A DNA stretch of 64,000 nt from Clostridiales bacterium. Lineage in GTDB: Bacteria > Bacillota > Clostridia > Lachnospirales > Lachnospiraceae. Made by a program: the position numbers and the translations under genes. The DNA is taken from the NCBI GenBank assembly GCA_018365455.1, contig JAGZJZ010000017.1, forward strand, positions 1 through 64,000, in the 5' to 3' direction. A model generated the notes under the pieces. The model saw only the letters and a list, made by a program, of their open reading frames with translations. It did no database searches and was not told the DNA's origin. Below, piece by piece: positions 1 through 8,417 of this stretch; positions within the stretch are counted from its first letter, which is position 1, and each line of letters begins with the position of its first letter.

Positions 1-326
1 GCCTCCGGAGGACTGATCGTCTCAAATATCTACAGTTTTCAAGGTTCCTTTGAGCAATTTTTTTTACTCAAGTTTTTCATAAATCATTTGACACTACCTA
101 AGTGTATGTATTTTCAAAACGGTGTTGGCAGGCCATAAGAAAAGACTTATCCGCAGATAGATTATCTGCAGATAAGTCTCGTTATTTAAAGCAGAACCAG
201 ATAATTAATTATCAGTATGTTGACCCTGCTACACATGTGTGCTAACTACTCCCTTATGCTGACGTTAACGTTTGTTTTGAATAGTATATAATAATTTTTA
301 TCATTTGGCAAGTAAAAGATCAATTA
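1..326. other. Left-edge intergenic stretch, possible rRNA leader on minus strand
   Basis: No coding frame is supported here. Read on the minus strand, bases 32-46 give GAACCTTGAAAACTG, a string often met in the leaders and spacers of clostridial rRNA operons. Next to it at 51-73 is a small stem (TTGAG/CTCAA around a run of T). This hints that an rRNA operon lies just left of the window and is read leftward, but no rRNA sequence itself is visible. The rest is AT-rich, with one strong hairpin described separately. Confidence 0.3.
143..179. terminator. Strong inverted repeat, probable terminator
   Basis: The arms AGACTTATC and GATAAGTCT close a stem that continues as CGCAGATA/TATCTGC around a three-base loop. 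On the minus strand the stem is followed by a T-rich stretch (TTTTCTTA); on the plus strand the following bases are less T-rich. It therefore looks like an intrinsic terminator acting mainly leftward, or a boundary element between the left-edge unit and the marR operon. Confidence 0.55.
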
Positions 327-340
327 GTTAGATGTCAAAC
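327..340. promoter_or_regulatory. MarR-type operator, distal copy
   Basis: GTTAGATGTCAAAC differs by one base from the perfect palindrome at 400-413. The two copies are 73 bp apart centre to centre, about seven helical turns, so two dimers could bind the same face of the DNA. Binding by the adjacent MarR protein is inference. Confidence 0.55.
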
Positions 341-363
341 TTTATAAAAAGTTTATAATTTTT

Positions 364-393
364 TTGTTGAATTAGAAAATAACGGGTGATAAT
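364..393 (+). promoter_or_regulatory. Promoter of marR-ABC exporter operon
   Basis: TTGTTG (364-369) and GATAAT (388-393, preceded by TG) are separated by 18 bp. The expected start of transcription falls in or next to the operator at 400-413, which would let a bound repressor block initiation. Confidence 0.6.
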
Positions 394-399
394 ATATTC

Positions 400-413
400 G
401 TTAGATGTCTAAC
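400..413. promoter_or_regulatory. MarR-type operator, proximal copy
   Basis: GTTAGATGTCTAAC is a perfect palindrome of two 6-base arms with a 2-base centre. It sits just downstream of the -10 element and about 45 bp upstream of the marR start codon, as expected for an autorepressed MarR-type efflux operon. Confidence 0.65.
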
Positions 414-457
414 TAAAAAACGAGACTTCAAATGATGTACAGATAGGGGTGAATAAG

Positions 458-934
458 ATGGACATGGATTTATGTGCAAAGGTCAAATTCAGTGAATGGG
501 CGATACAGAGATATGAGTTCCGTTATCTGCGGCATGAACTGGACAATGAGAGACTCTATAAAGGAGACCCCAGGCTGCTGATGTTTATTTCCCAGACAGA
601 GGGATGCAGCCAGACACAGATCGCGAAGAACCTTTGCATAAAGCCGGCTACGCTGACGGTAATGATTAAGAGAATGGAAGCGGCTGGGCTGATCAGCCGG
701 AAATCAGATGAAAAGGATATGAGAACCCAGCGGGTTTACATAACCAAACGTGGAAAAGAGACAGCAGAACGGACCAGAGATGTTTTCGGGAAAGCAATAG
801 AGGATATCTATGACGGTTTGACGGAATCGGATCTTTCGGAGTACCTGCGTATTATGGAAAAGATTCAGAAAAATCTTGTAAGACTGACAGACAGTATTCC
901 AAAAGAAGCCTTTGATTTTGAACTGCCACGTTAA
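458..934 (+). CDS. MarR family transcriptional regulator
   Basis: A 158-residue winged-helix regulator, the usual size for MarR. The recognition region (about residues 45-75) reads QTQIAKNLCIKPATLTVMIKRME and is followed by the wing segment SRKSDEKDMRTQRVYIT, the typical D-x-R motif of the family. I start it at ATG 458, seven bases after AGGGGTG, and not at the GTG at 449, which lies inside that ribosome site. It is the first gene of an operon with two ABC exporter subunits. Two near-identical palindromes flank the promoter, so it probably represses itself and the transporter until a ligand, perhaps a toxic small molecule, is bound. The ligand cannot be read from the sequence. Confidence 0.9.
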   Translation: MDMDLCAKVKFSEWAIQRYEFRYLRHELDNERLYKGDPRLLMFISQTEGCSQTQIAKNLCIKPATLTVMIKRMEAAGLISRKSDEKDMRTQRVYITKRGKETAERTRDVFGKAIEDIYDGLTESDLSEYLRIMEKIQKNLVRLTDSIPKEAFDFELPR

Positions 935-966
935 AAAGTTACACTTTAGTAATGAGAGGAGATATT

Positions 967-3132
967 ATGTTTAAAATTTTTAAGTATCTAAAGAAATCAG
1001 CCGGGATAATACTGGTAATTGTCCTGTTGCTGTTCCTTCAGGCTTATTGTGATTTATCATTGCCTGATTATACTTCGAAGATTGTAAATGTCGGTATTCA
1101 GCAAAATGGTATTGAAGATGCTGTTGCAGATACAATCCGCGGGGAAACCATGGATAAACTGTTTATCTTTATGGATGAGGATGCCATGAATCTGGTGAAA
1201 GAAAATTATACACTGGAAAATGACATGTGGTCACTGAATAAGGTAGACAAAGAAACCAGAAAGCAATTAAATGGAATTTTCGGAAAGCCGATGCTGATGG
1301 TGTATGGTCTCACTTCGGATTCTGATCAGAGTAAAGAGATTCTGGCTCAGATGAACCTGCCGGAAGGTACCGATCCATTTACGGTATTTGCCCAGATGCC
1401 AAAAGAGCAGATGGATAAAGTAATGGAGGGTATGAGTGAGAAGCTGGATAAGATGCCGGAATCCATTATCACACAGTCGTCGATTAATTTTGTGAAAGCA
1501 GAATATCAGGGACAGGGAATCGACATGGATGGCATGCAGACAAATTATATCCTGAAATCAGGACTTGTCATGCTGGCATTTGCCCTGACTATTATGATTG
1601 CAGCTGTTTTGGTTACATTCTTATCCTGCCGGGTTGCCGCATCCTTAAGCCGTGACTTGCGTGAAAAGGTATTTGAAAAAGTAATTTCCTTTTCCAATGC
1701 AGAATTTGATAAGTTTTCCACAGCGTCTCTGATTACCAGAAGTACCAATGATATCCAACAGGTACAGCTGTTAATGACAATGCTTTTCCGTATTGTCCTT
1801 TATGCGCCTATCCTGGGTATTGGAGGTGTTATACATGCGCTTGGTACTAATAAGTCTATGGCGTGGATCATTGCGGTAGCAGTAGGTGCAATTCTGGTTG
1901 TAGTGGGTATTCTCTTTAGTGTAGCCATGCCGAAGTTCCAGTCTCTGCAGAAATTAATTGACCGTCTGAATCTGGTATCCAGAGAAATCCTGCAGGGTGT
2001 TCCGGTTATTCGTGCTTTCAGTACAGAGAAACATGAGGAAGATCGTTTTGAAACCGCTAACCATAATCTAATGAAGACAAATCTTTTTGTTAACCGCTGT
2101 ATGACGTTTATGATGCCTCTTATGATGTTTATCATGAACGGTATTACAGTATTGATAGTATGGAAAGGTGCAGCCGGAATTGACAATGGAAATATGCAGG
2201 TCGGTGATTTGATGGCATTTATCCAGTATACCATGATGATAATAATGTCCTTCCTGATGCTTACCATGCTTTCCATTATGCTGCCGAGAGCCAGTGTATC
2301 TGCTTCGCGTATTAATGAGGTACTGGCAACAGAAGTGATTCTCCATGATCCGAAAGATCCGAAGAAGGCAGACAGAAGCAAGAAAGGTGTCGTTGAATTT
2401 AAAAATGTTTCCTTTGCCTATCCGGAAGCCGAAGAAAATGTACTTTCTAATCTGAACTTTACGGCAAGACCGGGTGAAACAACAGCAGTTATTGGAAGTA
2501 CCGGATGCGGTAAATCTACGCTGGTAAACCTGATTCCAAGGTTTTTTGACGTGACAGAGGGCCAGATTCTGGTAGACGGTGTGGATGTCCGGGAAATGAG
2601 CCAGCATGAGCTTCATGATAAAATCGGATATGTACCTCAAAAGGGTGTTCTGTTCTCAGGAACCATTGCCACCAACCTGCGTTACGGCAAGGAGGATGCA
2701 ACGGATGAAGAAGTGGCAAAAGCAGCTGAAATAGCTCAGGCATATGACTTTATCCAGGAAAAAGATGAAAAATTTGATGCACCGATTGCCCAGGGCGGAA
2801 CCAATGTGTCCGGAGGACAGAAGCAGAGGCTTTCCATTGCCAGAGCAATTGCAAAAGAACCTGAGATCTATATCTTTGACGATAGTTTCTCAGCGCTGGA
2901 CTATAAGACGGATGTTGCCCTCAGAGGAGCGTTGAAAAATGAAACCAAAGATGCCACAACGATTATTGTTGCACAGCGTATCAGTACGATCCTACATGCA
3001 GAGCAGATCATCGTTCTGGATGAAGGAAAAGTGGCAGGTATCGGAACACATCAGGAATTACTGAAAAACTGCGACGTATATTATCAGATTGCAGCATCAC
3101 AATTGTCAAAGGAGGAATTGTCCAATGAGTAA
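967..3132 (+). CDS. ABC exporter subunit with degenerate ATP site (heterodimer partner 1)
   Basis: A 721-residue half-transporter with membrane and nucleotide-binding domains fused. An insertion of about 150 residues lies between the first membrane helix (residues 10-28) and the second (about 200), presumably outside the cell. The ATPase domain has Walker A GSTGCGKST (about 510-518) and a good signature VSGGQ (about 614). Walker B ends FDDSFSALD, so aspartate replaces the catalytic glutamate. The next gene has the reverse pattern: a normal Walker B and a weak signature. Together they form the one-active-site heterodimer typical of BmrCD/LmrCD-like multidrug exporters. Start ATG 967 follows AGAGGAG; an upstream ATG at 952 lies in front of that site. 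The substrate is unknown; MarR control points to drug or metabolite efflux. Confidence 0.9.
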   Translation: MFKIFKYLKKSAGIILVIVLLLFLQAYCDLSLPDYTSKIVNVGIQQNGIEDAVADTIRGETMDKLFIFMDEDAMNLVKENYTLENDMWSLNKVDKETRKQLNGIFGKPMLMVYGLTSDSDQSKEILAQMNLPEGTDPFTVFAQMPKEQMDKVMEGMSEKLDKMPESIITQSSINFVKAEYQGQGIDMDGMQTNYILKSGLVMLAFALTIMIAAVLVTFLSCRVAASLSRDLREKVFEKVISFSNAEFDKFSTASLITRSTNDIQQVQLLMTMLFRIVLYAPILGIGGVIHALGTNKSMAWIIAVAVGAILVVVGILFSVAMPKFQSLQKLIDRLNLVSREILQGVPVIRAFSTEKHEEDRFETANHNLMKTNLFVNRCMTFMMPLMMFIMNGITVLIVWKGAAGIDNGNMQVGDLMAFIQYTMMIIMSFLMLTMLSIMLPRASVSASRINEVLATEVILHDPKDPKKADRSKKGVVEFKNVSFAYPEAEENVLSNLNFTARPGETTAVIGSTGCGKSTLVNLIPRFFDVTEGQILVDGVDVREMSQHELHDKIGYVPQKGVLFSGTIATNLRYGKEDATDEEVAKAAEIAQAYDFIQEKDEKFDAPIAQGGTNVSGGQKQRLSIARAIAKEPEIYIFDDSFSALDYKTDVALRGALKNETKDATTIIVAQRISTILHAEQIIVLDEGKVAGIGTHQELLKNCDVYYQIAASQLSKEELSNE

Positions 3133-4966
3133 TGAGAAACACAACAGGGCCCGTGGACCAATGGGACCGGGCGGACATATGGTTCCGGGTGAGAAGGCAA
3201 AAGATTTTAAGGGTACGATGAAGAAGCTCATAGGATATATGGGCAGATATAAATTCCGTTTTTTGATTATGATGGTCTTCGCGATTGCCAGTACCACATT
3301 TGCAATCATCGGACCTACTATTTTAGGTAATGCAACGACAGAAATTTTTAACGGATTAATGGGCAAAATTAATGGAACTGGCGGTATTAACTTTGATAAA
3401 ATCGGAGAGATTCTCCTTACGCTGCTGGGATTATATGTGATGAGTGCCTGTCTTTCCTTTATACAGGGCTTCATTATGTCGGGGATCTCCAATGATGTAT
3501 CGTATAATTTGAGAAAAGATATATCACACAAGATTAACCGTATGCCGATGAAGTATTTTGAAAGCAGAACAACAGGTGAAATTCTTTCCAGAATTACCAA
3601 TGACGTAGATACGCTGGGCCAGAGTTTAAATCAGAGTGTTACTCAGCTGATTACCTCAGTTACCATGCTGATCGGTGTATTTATAATGATGCTGCGTATC
3701 AATATCATAATGACGGTTTGTGCCCTTTTAATTCTTCCGATATCCATGCTGATTATCAGCAGGGTTATGAAGTTTTCACAGAAGTTCTTCCAGCAGCAGC
3801 AGAAATTCCTGGGCGATGTAAACGGACAGGTGGAAGAAGTATACAGCGGTCATAATATTGTAAAAGTATTCAATAAAGAACATGCGGTAGTAACAGAGTT
3901 CAAAGAAACCAACCAGAAATTATATGAATCTGCATGGAAGTCCCAGTTCTTTTCTGGAATGATGATGCCTATTATGCAGTTTGTAGGAAATCTGGGATAT
4001 GTTATGGTTGCCCTTCTTGGAGGTTTCCTGGTTATTAAGGGAAGTATTGAAGTAGGTCAGATACAATCCTTCTTTCAGTACATCCGTAACTTTACCCAGC
4101 CGATTCAGCAAATTGCACAGGTAACCAATATGCTGCAGGCTACGGCAGCGGCTTCGGAACGTGTATTTGAATTCCTGGAGGAAGAGGAAGAAGACCAGAA
4201 GGTTGAAAATCCGGTTCATATCGATCACTTACAGGGAAAAGTAGAATTTGAACATGTAAGCTTTGGCTACAACCCGGACCATATCACAATTCATGATTTC
4301 TCAGCCAATATCAGCGAGGGTCAGAAAATTGCGATCGTGGGACCGACAGGAGCAGGTAAGACCACAATGATTAAGCTTCTGATGCGTTTCTATGATGTCA
4401 ATACCGGTTCCATAAAGGTAGATGGCCATGATCTACGTAATTTCAATAGAAGTGAACTTCGTGAGATGTTCGGTATGGTATTACAGGATACCTGGCTGTA
4501 CAATGGAACGATCATGGAAAATATCCGGTACGGCCGTCTGGGAGCTACAGATGAAGAAGTCATCGAAGCTTCCAAAGCGGCGCATGCCCATAACTTTATT
4601 AAGACACTGCCAGGGGGATATAATATGGTATTAAATGAAGAGACCAGTAATATTTCCCAGGGACAGAAGCAGCTTCTGACCATAGCCAGAGCGATTCTAG
4701 CAGATCCCAAGATCTTAATCCTGGATGAAGCTACAAGTTCCGTTGATACAAGAACAGAAGTGCGTATCCAGAAAGCGATGGATTATCTGATGAAGGGGCG
4801 TACCAGCTTCGTAATTGCCCATAGATTGTCTACGATTCGTGATGCGGATCTGATACTGTTTATGAAAGACGGAAATATTGTAGAGCAGGGTAACCACGAT
4901 GAGCTGATGGCGAAGAACGGATTCTATGCGGATCTGTATAACAGCCAGTTTATAAAAACTGCATAA
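3125..4966 (+). CDS. ABC exporter subunit with catalytic ATP site (heterodimer partner 2)
   Basis: A 613-residue half-transporter: six membrane helices (about residues 35-320), then an ATPase domain with Walker A GPTGAGKTT, a divergent signature ISQGQ, and Walker B LILDEATSSVD with the catalytic glutamate. Its start overlaps the end of the preceding subunit by 8 bp, with AAAGGAGG at 3108-3115, so the two are translationally coupled and made in equal amounts. The N-terminal 20 residues are rich in Gly, Pro and Arg, a common cytoplasmic tail in this family. The weak signature here pairs with the weak Walker B of the partner in one composite site, leaving the other site active. A terminator follows directly. 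Confidence 0.92.
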   Translation: MSNEKHNRARGPMGPGGHMVPGEKAKDFKGTMKKLIGYMGRYKFRFLIMMVFAIASTTFAIIGPTILGNATTEIFNGLMGKINGTGGINFDKIGEILLTLLGLYVMSACLSFIQGFIMSGISNDVSYNLRKDISHKINRMPMKYFESRTTGEILSRITNDVDTLGQSLNQSVTQLITSVTMLIGVFIMMLRINIIMTVCALLILPISMLIISRVMKFSQKFFQQQQKFLGDVNGQVEEVYSGHNIVKVFNKEHAVVTEFKETNQKLYESAWKSQFFSGMMMPIMQFVGNLGYVMVALLGGFLVIKGSIEVGQIQSFFQYIRNFTQPIQQIAQVTNMLQATAAASERVFEFLEEEEEDQKVENPVHIDHLQGKVEFEHVSFGYNPDHITIHDFSANISEGQKIAIVGPTGAGKTTMIKLLMRFYDVNTGSIKVDGHDLRNFNRSELREMFGMVLQDTWLYNGTIMENIRYGRLGATDEEVIEASKAAHAHNFIKTLPGGYNMVLNEETSNISQGQKQLLTIARAILADPKILILDEATSSVDTRTEVRIQKAMDYLMKGRTSFVIAHRLSTIRDADLILFMKDGNIVEQGNHDELMAKNGFYADLYNSQFIKTA

Positions 4967-4975
4967 CTGAAAAAA

Positions 4976-5010
4976 CCCCGCCGGGAGCTAATGCTTTGGC
5001 GGGGATTTTA
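4976..5010. terminator. Bidirectional terminator between exporter and hydrolase
   Basis: CCCCGCC (4976-4982) and GGCGGGG (4998-5004) form a GC stem. Five A lie before it and ATTTTAAAAA after it, so it can end transcripts from both sides. The stem overlaps the last codons of the convergent hydrolase gene. Confidence 0.8.
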
Positions 5011-5734
5011 AAAATGTTAAAATCATATGGTTGGTCTCATCTGCCCATTTACCAAAAACGAAATGGGTGGCACCAGGAATGATTTTTAATTGCGCTTTGG
5101 GAATAGAGTGTGCAATCAGCTTTGTGTGCTGCTCTTTGATCATATCGTGCTGTCCGGCAATTACCATGGTAGGAACGGTAATCTTGGCAAGCATTTCCGG
5201 GCGTACATGGGGTTCCTTTACCATAAGTCCTAATACGGAGGCATTGTGTAATGCCTTTTTGTCAAATTTTGCTATAAAGGAACATAGATAATAGCCGATG
5301 ATAATGGGAAACTGCACGGTAAATTTTACACCGGATGGGGACAGGTTGGCTCCGGCAAGAACCAGAAAGTCTATTTTAAATGTTGAGTTTAAGGCGATTT
5401 CCAGTGCCGCATTTGCCCCGTCACTGAATCCGATCAGTGCCGCATGGGTAACCCCCAGCTTTTGAAGCAGCATAACTGCATCTTTCGCAATCTGTTTCAG
5501 AGTAATGGTTGAATCAGCCGACATGGAACGGCCATGTCCCCGGCTGTCCATGGTAATTACTCGGTAATCCTTGGAAAATACTTCTAACTGACGCTGAAAG
5601 CAGGTCCAGTCTTCTCCATTCCCATGAATGAATAATACAGTATTTTCATTCTCACTATCGCCATATATGCGGTAGTAGATTTCGGCATCGTGAATATTCA
5701 GATAGCCGTCTTTTAACGCTTCGATGATAATCAC
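4988..5734 (-). CDS. Alpha/beta hydrolase
   Basis: A 248-residue soluble alpha/beta hydrolase. It has the oxyanion segment HGNGEDW (about 36-42), the DSRGHGRS turn (about 65-72), the nucleophile elbow GFSDG (about 99-103), a late acid in GQHD, and a histidine in GATHF near the C terminus, so the catalytic triad is complete. Family members are esterases, lactonases or peroxidase-like enzymes; the substrate is not evident. The start is uncertain: the GTG at 5732-5734 lies inside the only ribosome site (AGGAGTG), and correct spacing would point to an ATT or ATC codon a few bases later. A TATAAT-like -10 is about 20 bp upstream. Convergent to the exporter operon and probably transcribed alone. 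Confidence 0.8.
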   Translation of the reverse strand: MIIIEALKDGYLNIHDAEIYYRIYGDSENENTVLFIHGNGEDWTCFQRQLEVFSKDYRVITMDSRGHGRSMSADSTITLKQIAKDAVMLLQKLGVTHAALIGFSDGANAALEIALNSTFKIDFLVLAGANLSPSGVKFTVQFPIIIGYYLCSFIAKFDKKALHNASVLGLMVKEPHVRPEMLAKITVPTMVIAGQHDMIKEQHTKLIAHSIPKAQLKIIPGATHFVFGKWADETNHMILTFLKSPPKH

Positions 5735-5816
5735 TCCTGTTCTGTCTTGATAATCTCATTATAAGTGATATTTAGAAAAAAGCAATTGGAAAATGAAAGG
5801 AAATCTAAAAAAACAA

Positions 5817-5845
5817 TTGTTCTGTTTTTTGAAAGGCAGTATAAT
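5817..5845 (+). promoter_or_regulatory. Promoter of radical SAM/ATPase operon
   Basis: TTGTTC (5817-5822), a 17-bp spacer and a perfect TATAAT (5840-5845). It lies about 60 bp ahead of the start codon at 5904 and inside a longer open frame, which supports the later start. Confidence 0.65.
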
Positions 5846-5903
5846 AGTCGGATACAGAGAAAAGCCTGTGCAGAGAACCATATTCAGGCGGATGGGAGGA
5901 TAT

Positions 5904-6800
5904 ATGGAATACATACCGGCTAAGACCATAGTAACCAAAACAAAGAGTGCGGATTACTGGTTTGGCATTAATTATAACATGAATATTTACAAGGGGTGCT
6001 GCCATGGATGCATTTACTGTGACAGCCGTTCGGAGTGTTATCGTATTGATGATTTTGACCGGGTGAGGGCAAAAGAAAACGCCTTGCAGATCATCCGCGA
6101 TGATTTGCGGAGAAAAGTAAAAACCGGAGTCGTGGGAACAGGTGCTATGAGTGATCCCTATAATCCATTTGAAAAGAGCCTGATGCTCACAAGGCATGCG
6201 CTGGAGCTTGTGGATGCTTTCGGATTTGGCGCTGCAATAGCCACAAAAAGTCCGCTTATTACAAGAGATATGGATATACTGGAGGGGATACAGGAGCATT
6301 CCCCTGTTCTGTGCAAGATTACGGTAACCACAGCAGACGATGAATTATGTAAGAAAATTGAGCCAGGGGTGGCACCTTCTTCCAGGCGTTTTGAAGCCCT
6401 GGGAGAACTTTCAAGCCATGGTATCTTCGCAGGAATTTTGCTGATGCCGGTACTTCCTTTTATAGAAGACAGTGAAGAGAATATACTGAGCATTGTACGA
6501 AAAACGGCGGAAATGGGTGGTAAATTTATCTATCCCGCGTTTGGTGTGACCCTGCGCCAGAACCAAAGAGAATGGTATTTTGGGAAGTTGGAAGAATTAT
6601 TCCCAGGTGAAAAACTGGCGGAGAAATATATCAAACGGTTTGGAAGTTATTATGAGTGCAGAAGTCCGAAAGCCAAGAAATTATGGGGAATATTCGCAAA
6701 GGAATGCGAAAAGTTCGGAATACGCTATAAAATGCAGGATATCATTTATGGCTATCAGAAGAACTATCAGGTAACCCAGCTGAGTTTGTTTGATTTATAA
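5904..6800 (+). CDS. Radical SAM protein, spore-photoproduct-lyase-like (SPL) family
   Basis: A 298-residue radical SAM protein. The cluster motif C-x3-C-x2-C is seen as CCHGCIYC near residue 33, set in the sequence YKGCCHGCIYCDSR that is typical of the SplB-like/Rv2578c group. Those relatives are mostly uncharacterised and lack the full spore photolyase N-terminal domain, so photolyase activity should not be assumed. Start ATG 5904 follows GGGAGGA at 5894-5900; the longer frame from 5793 would begin upstream of the promoter. The next gene, an AAA-type ATPase, starts 13 bases after the stop, so the two are co-expressed. Contains further Cys residues downstream of the cluster motif. Confidence 0.85.
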   Translation: MEYIPAKTIVTKTKSADYWFGINYNMNIYKGCCHGCIYCDSRSECYRIDDFDRVRAKENALQIIRDDLRRKVKTGVVGTGAMSDPYNPFEKSLMLTRHALELVDAFGFGAAIATKSPLITRDMDILEGIQEHSPVLCKITVTTADDELCKKIEPGVAPSSRRFEALGELSSHGIFAGILLMPVLPFIEDSEENILSIVRKTAEMGGKFIYPAFGVTLRQNQREWYFGKLEELFPGEKLAEKYIKRFGSYYECRSPKAKKLWGIFAKECEKFGIRYKMQDIIYGYQKNYQVTQLSLFDL

Positions 6801-6813
6801 GAGGGGGAATTTT

Positions 6814-7584
6814 ATGGATCATAAATACATACGGTCAATAAAAATAGAATGGGAAAAAACAGACCCGGATGTTTACTACAGGGAGATAGAAGCGCTTACG
6901 TCTATAAAGGAGCTGGATTTTGAGCACAATATCACCTTTTTTGTAGGTGAAAATGGTTCCGGGAAATCAACGCTTTTAGAAGCCATTGCAGTGGCATATG
7001 GCTTTAATCCGGAGGGCGGCAGTGTTCATTACAATTTTTCATCAAAGGATACCCATACGGATTTATGGAAGTATGTGCGCATTGTTAAAGGTATTCGCAA
7101 AGCTAAGGACGGGTTTTTCTTAAGAGCGGAGAGCTTTTACAACGTGGCTACGCAGATGGAGGAGCTAGCCAGGACAACGGTTGGCGGATCCATGATGGAC
7201 CCGGGGTTCCTGAGTGGCTATGGAGGAAAATCACTGCATCATCAATCCCATGGGGAAAGTTTTCTGGCGATTGTCCAGAACCGGTTTCGGGGTGATGGGG
7301 TTTATATTTTGGACGAGCCGGAAGCGGCATTGTCACCACAGAGGCAGCTGACGCTTTTACTATACATAGACCAGCTTGCAAAAGAGGGTTCTCAGTTCAT
7401 CATAGCCACACATTCGCCTATCCTGCTTGGAATGCCGGATGCTGGCATCTATTCCTTTGATGATAACAGCATTTCATCCATAAATTATGAAGACGCAGAA
7501 TGCTATCAGGTGATGGAGATGTTTATCAATCACCGAGAGGTGATATTAGAGCGCCTGCTGAACAGTGAGGATGAAGAGATATAA
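6814..7584 (+). CDS. AAA/ABC-type ATPase, RecF/SMC-like
   Basis: A 256-residue stand-alone ATPase with Walker A GENGSGKST (about 45-53), a weak signature-like segment HQSHGES (about 142-148), Walker B YILDEPEAALS (about 164-174) and a switch histidine in IIATHSPIL. There are no membrane helices and no coiled coil, so it is not a transporter ATPase in the usual sense. It resembles the small predicted ATPases grouped with RecF-like and OLD-like proteins. Start ATG 6814 follows GAGGGGG. It is coupled to the radical SAM gene, which suggests a shared task, possibly nucleic-acid related, but this is a guess. Confidence 0.8.
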   Translation: MDHKYIRSIKIEWEKTDPDVYYREIEALTSIKELDFEHNITFFVGENGSGKSTLLEAIAVAYGFNPEGGSVHYNFSSKDTHTDLWKYVRIVKGIRKAKDGFFLRAESFYNVATQMEELARTTVGGSMMDPGFLSGYGGKSLHHQSHGESFLAIVQNRFRGDGVYILDEPEAALSPQRQLTLLLYIDQLAKEGSQFIIATHSPILLGMPDAGIYSFDDNSISSINYEDAECYQVMEMFINHREVILERLLNSEDEEI

Positions 7585-7740
7585 ATATAACTATATACTA
7601 TATATAGAAGAAACTATTTATAATAGAAGAAACGGATGAATGGAGATATAAATAAAACTCTTTCGAATGAGAAAATAAAATAATTTTTTAAAAATGCATC
7701 CTTTTTCCACTGTCATTTGTCTAATGATTGTAAACACGTA

Positions 7741-7763
7741 AAAGTGCGAAAGAAATGCACTTT
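7741..7763. promoter_or_regulatory. Inverted repeat just ahead of the sigma-factor ribosome site
   Basis: AAAGTGC (7741-7747) and GCACTTT (7757-7763) are perfect 7-base arms around a 9-base loop, ending four bases before the AAAGGAGG of the sigma gene. It could be an operator or an mRNA hairpin affecting initiation. The preceding stretch 7585-7740 is AT-rich and holds two copies of AGAAGAAAC but no clear terminator. Confidence 0.4.
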
Positions 7764-7781
7764 GAAAAAGGAGGTGTTCCA

Positions 7782-8297
7782 TTGAAGCATCTGGTAATGA
7801 AAGCACAGAAAAATGATGAAGAGGCATTCATCAAGCTTATGGAAATAAATAAGCAGAGCATGTACAAGATAGCAAAATCTTATCTGCACCATGAGGAGGA
7901 TATTGCAGATGCCATGCAGGAAACGGTATTAAAGTGTTATGAAAAGTTAGAAACATTAAAAGAACCTCGGTATTTTAAAACATGGCTGGTTCGGATACTG
8001 ATTAATAACTGCAAGGACATTTTAAGACAGAATCAGACATTATGTCTTATGGAGGAGTTCCCGGAACTGGCAGATCCGGATCTGCCCCAGGACAACCTGG
8101 AATTTACAGAACTTTTGAATTCTCTCAATGAGAAATATCGGACTATCCTGATCTTATATTACGTAGAAGGGTTTAATACAAGAGAAATTGCTGGACTTCT
8201 GGAAATGAATGAGCATACGGTGAAAAGCCGCCTGCTGCGTGCCAGGCAAAGCTTTGACAGGGAATATCAAAAAGACATAGCATGTGCCGGCAGGTAG
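7782..8297 (+). CDS. ECF-type RNA polymerase sigma factor
   Basis: A 171-residue sigma-70 family protein with region 2 (about residues 15-80, including the helix EEDIADAMQETVLKCYEKL) and region 4 (about 110-165, with the helix-turn-helix REIAGLLEMNEHTVKSRLLRAR), and no region 3, as in ECF sigma factors of the SigV/SigW type. I start it at TTG 7782, seven bases after AAAGGAGG; the ATG at 7755 lies upstream of that site. The next gene encodes a single-pass membrane protein with a cytoplasmic N terminus, which is probably its anti-sigma factor. Likely role: response to cell-envelope stress. Confidence 0.85.
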   Translation: MKHLVMKAQKNDEEAFIKLMEINKQSMYKIAKSYLHHEEDIADAMQETVLKCYEKLETLKEPRYFKTWLVRILINNCKDILRQNQTLCLMEEFPELADPDLPQDNLEFTELLNSLNEKYRTILILYYVEGFNTREIAGLLEMNEHTVKSRLLRARQSFDREYQKDIACAGR

Positions 8298-8417
8298 AGT
8301 GTGAAAGAAATCGCTCTCTATCCGGTAAGCATTCTAACCAGTAATAGGAATAGAGCAAATATGCTATTCATGGTGTAACGATGGAAAAAATAAGTATTAG
8401 AAAGGATGCCAAAATCA

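Noticed and set aside
1800..2640. Long antisense frames opposite the exporter gene
   Set aside because: Shadows of a real, well-conserved coding region on the other strand.
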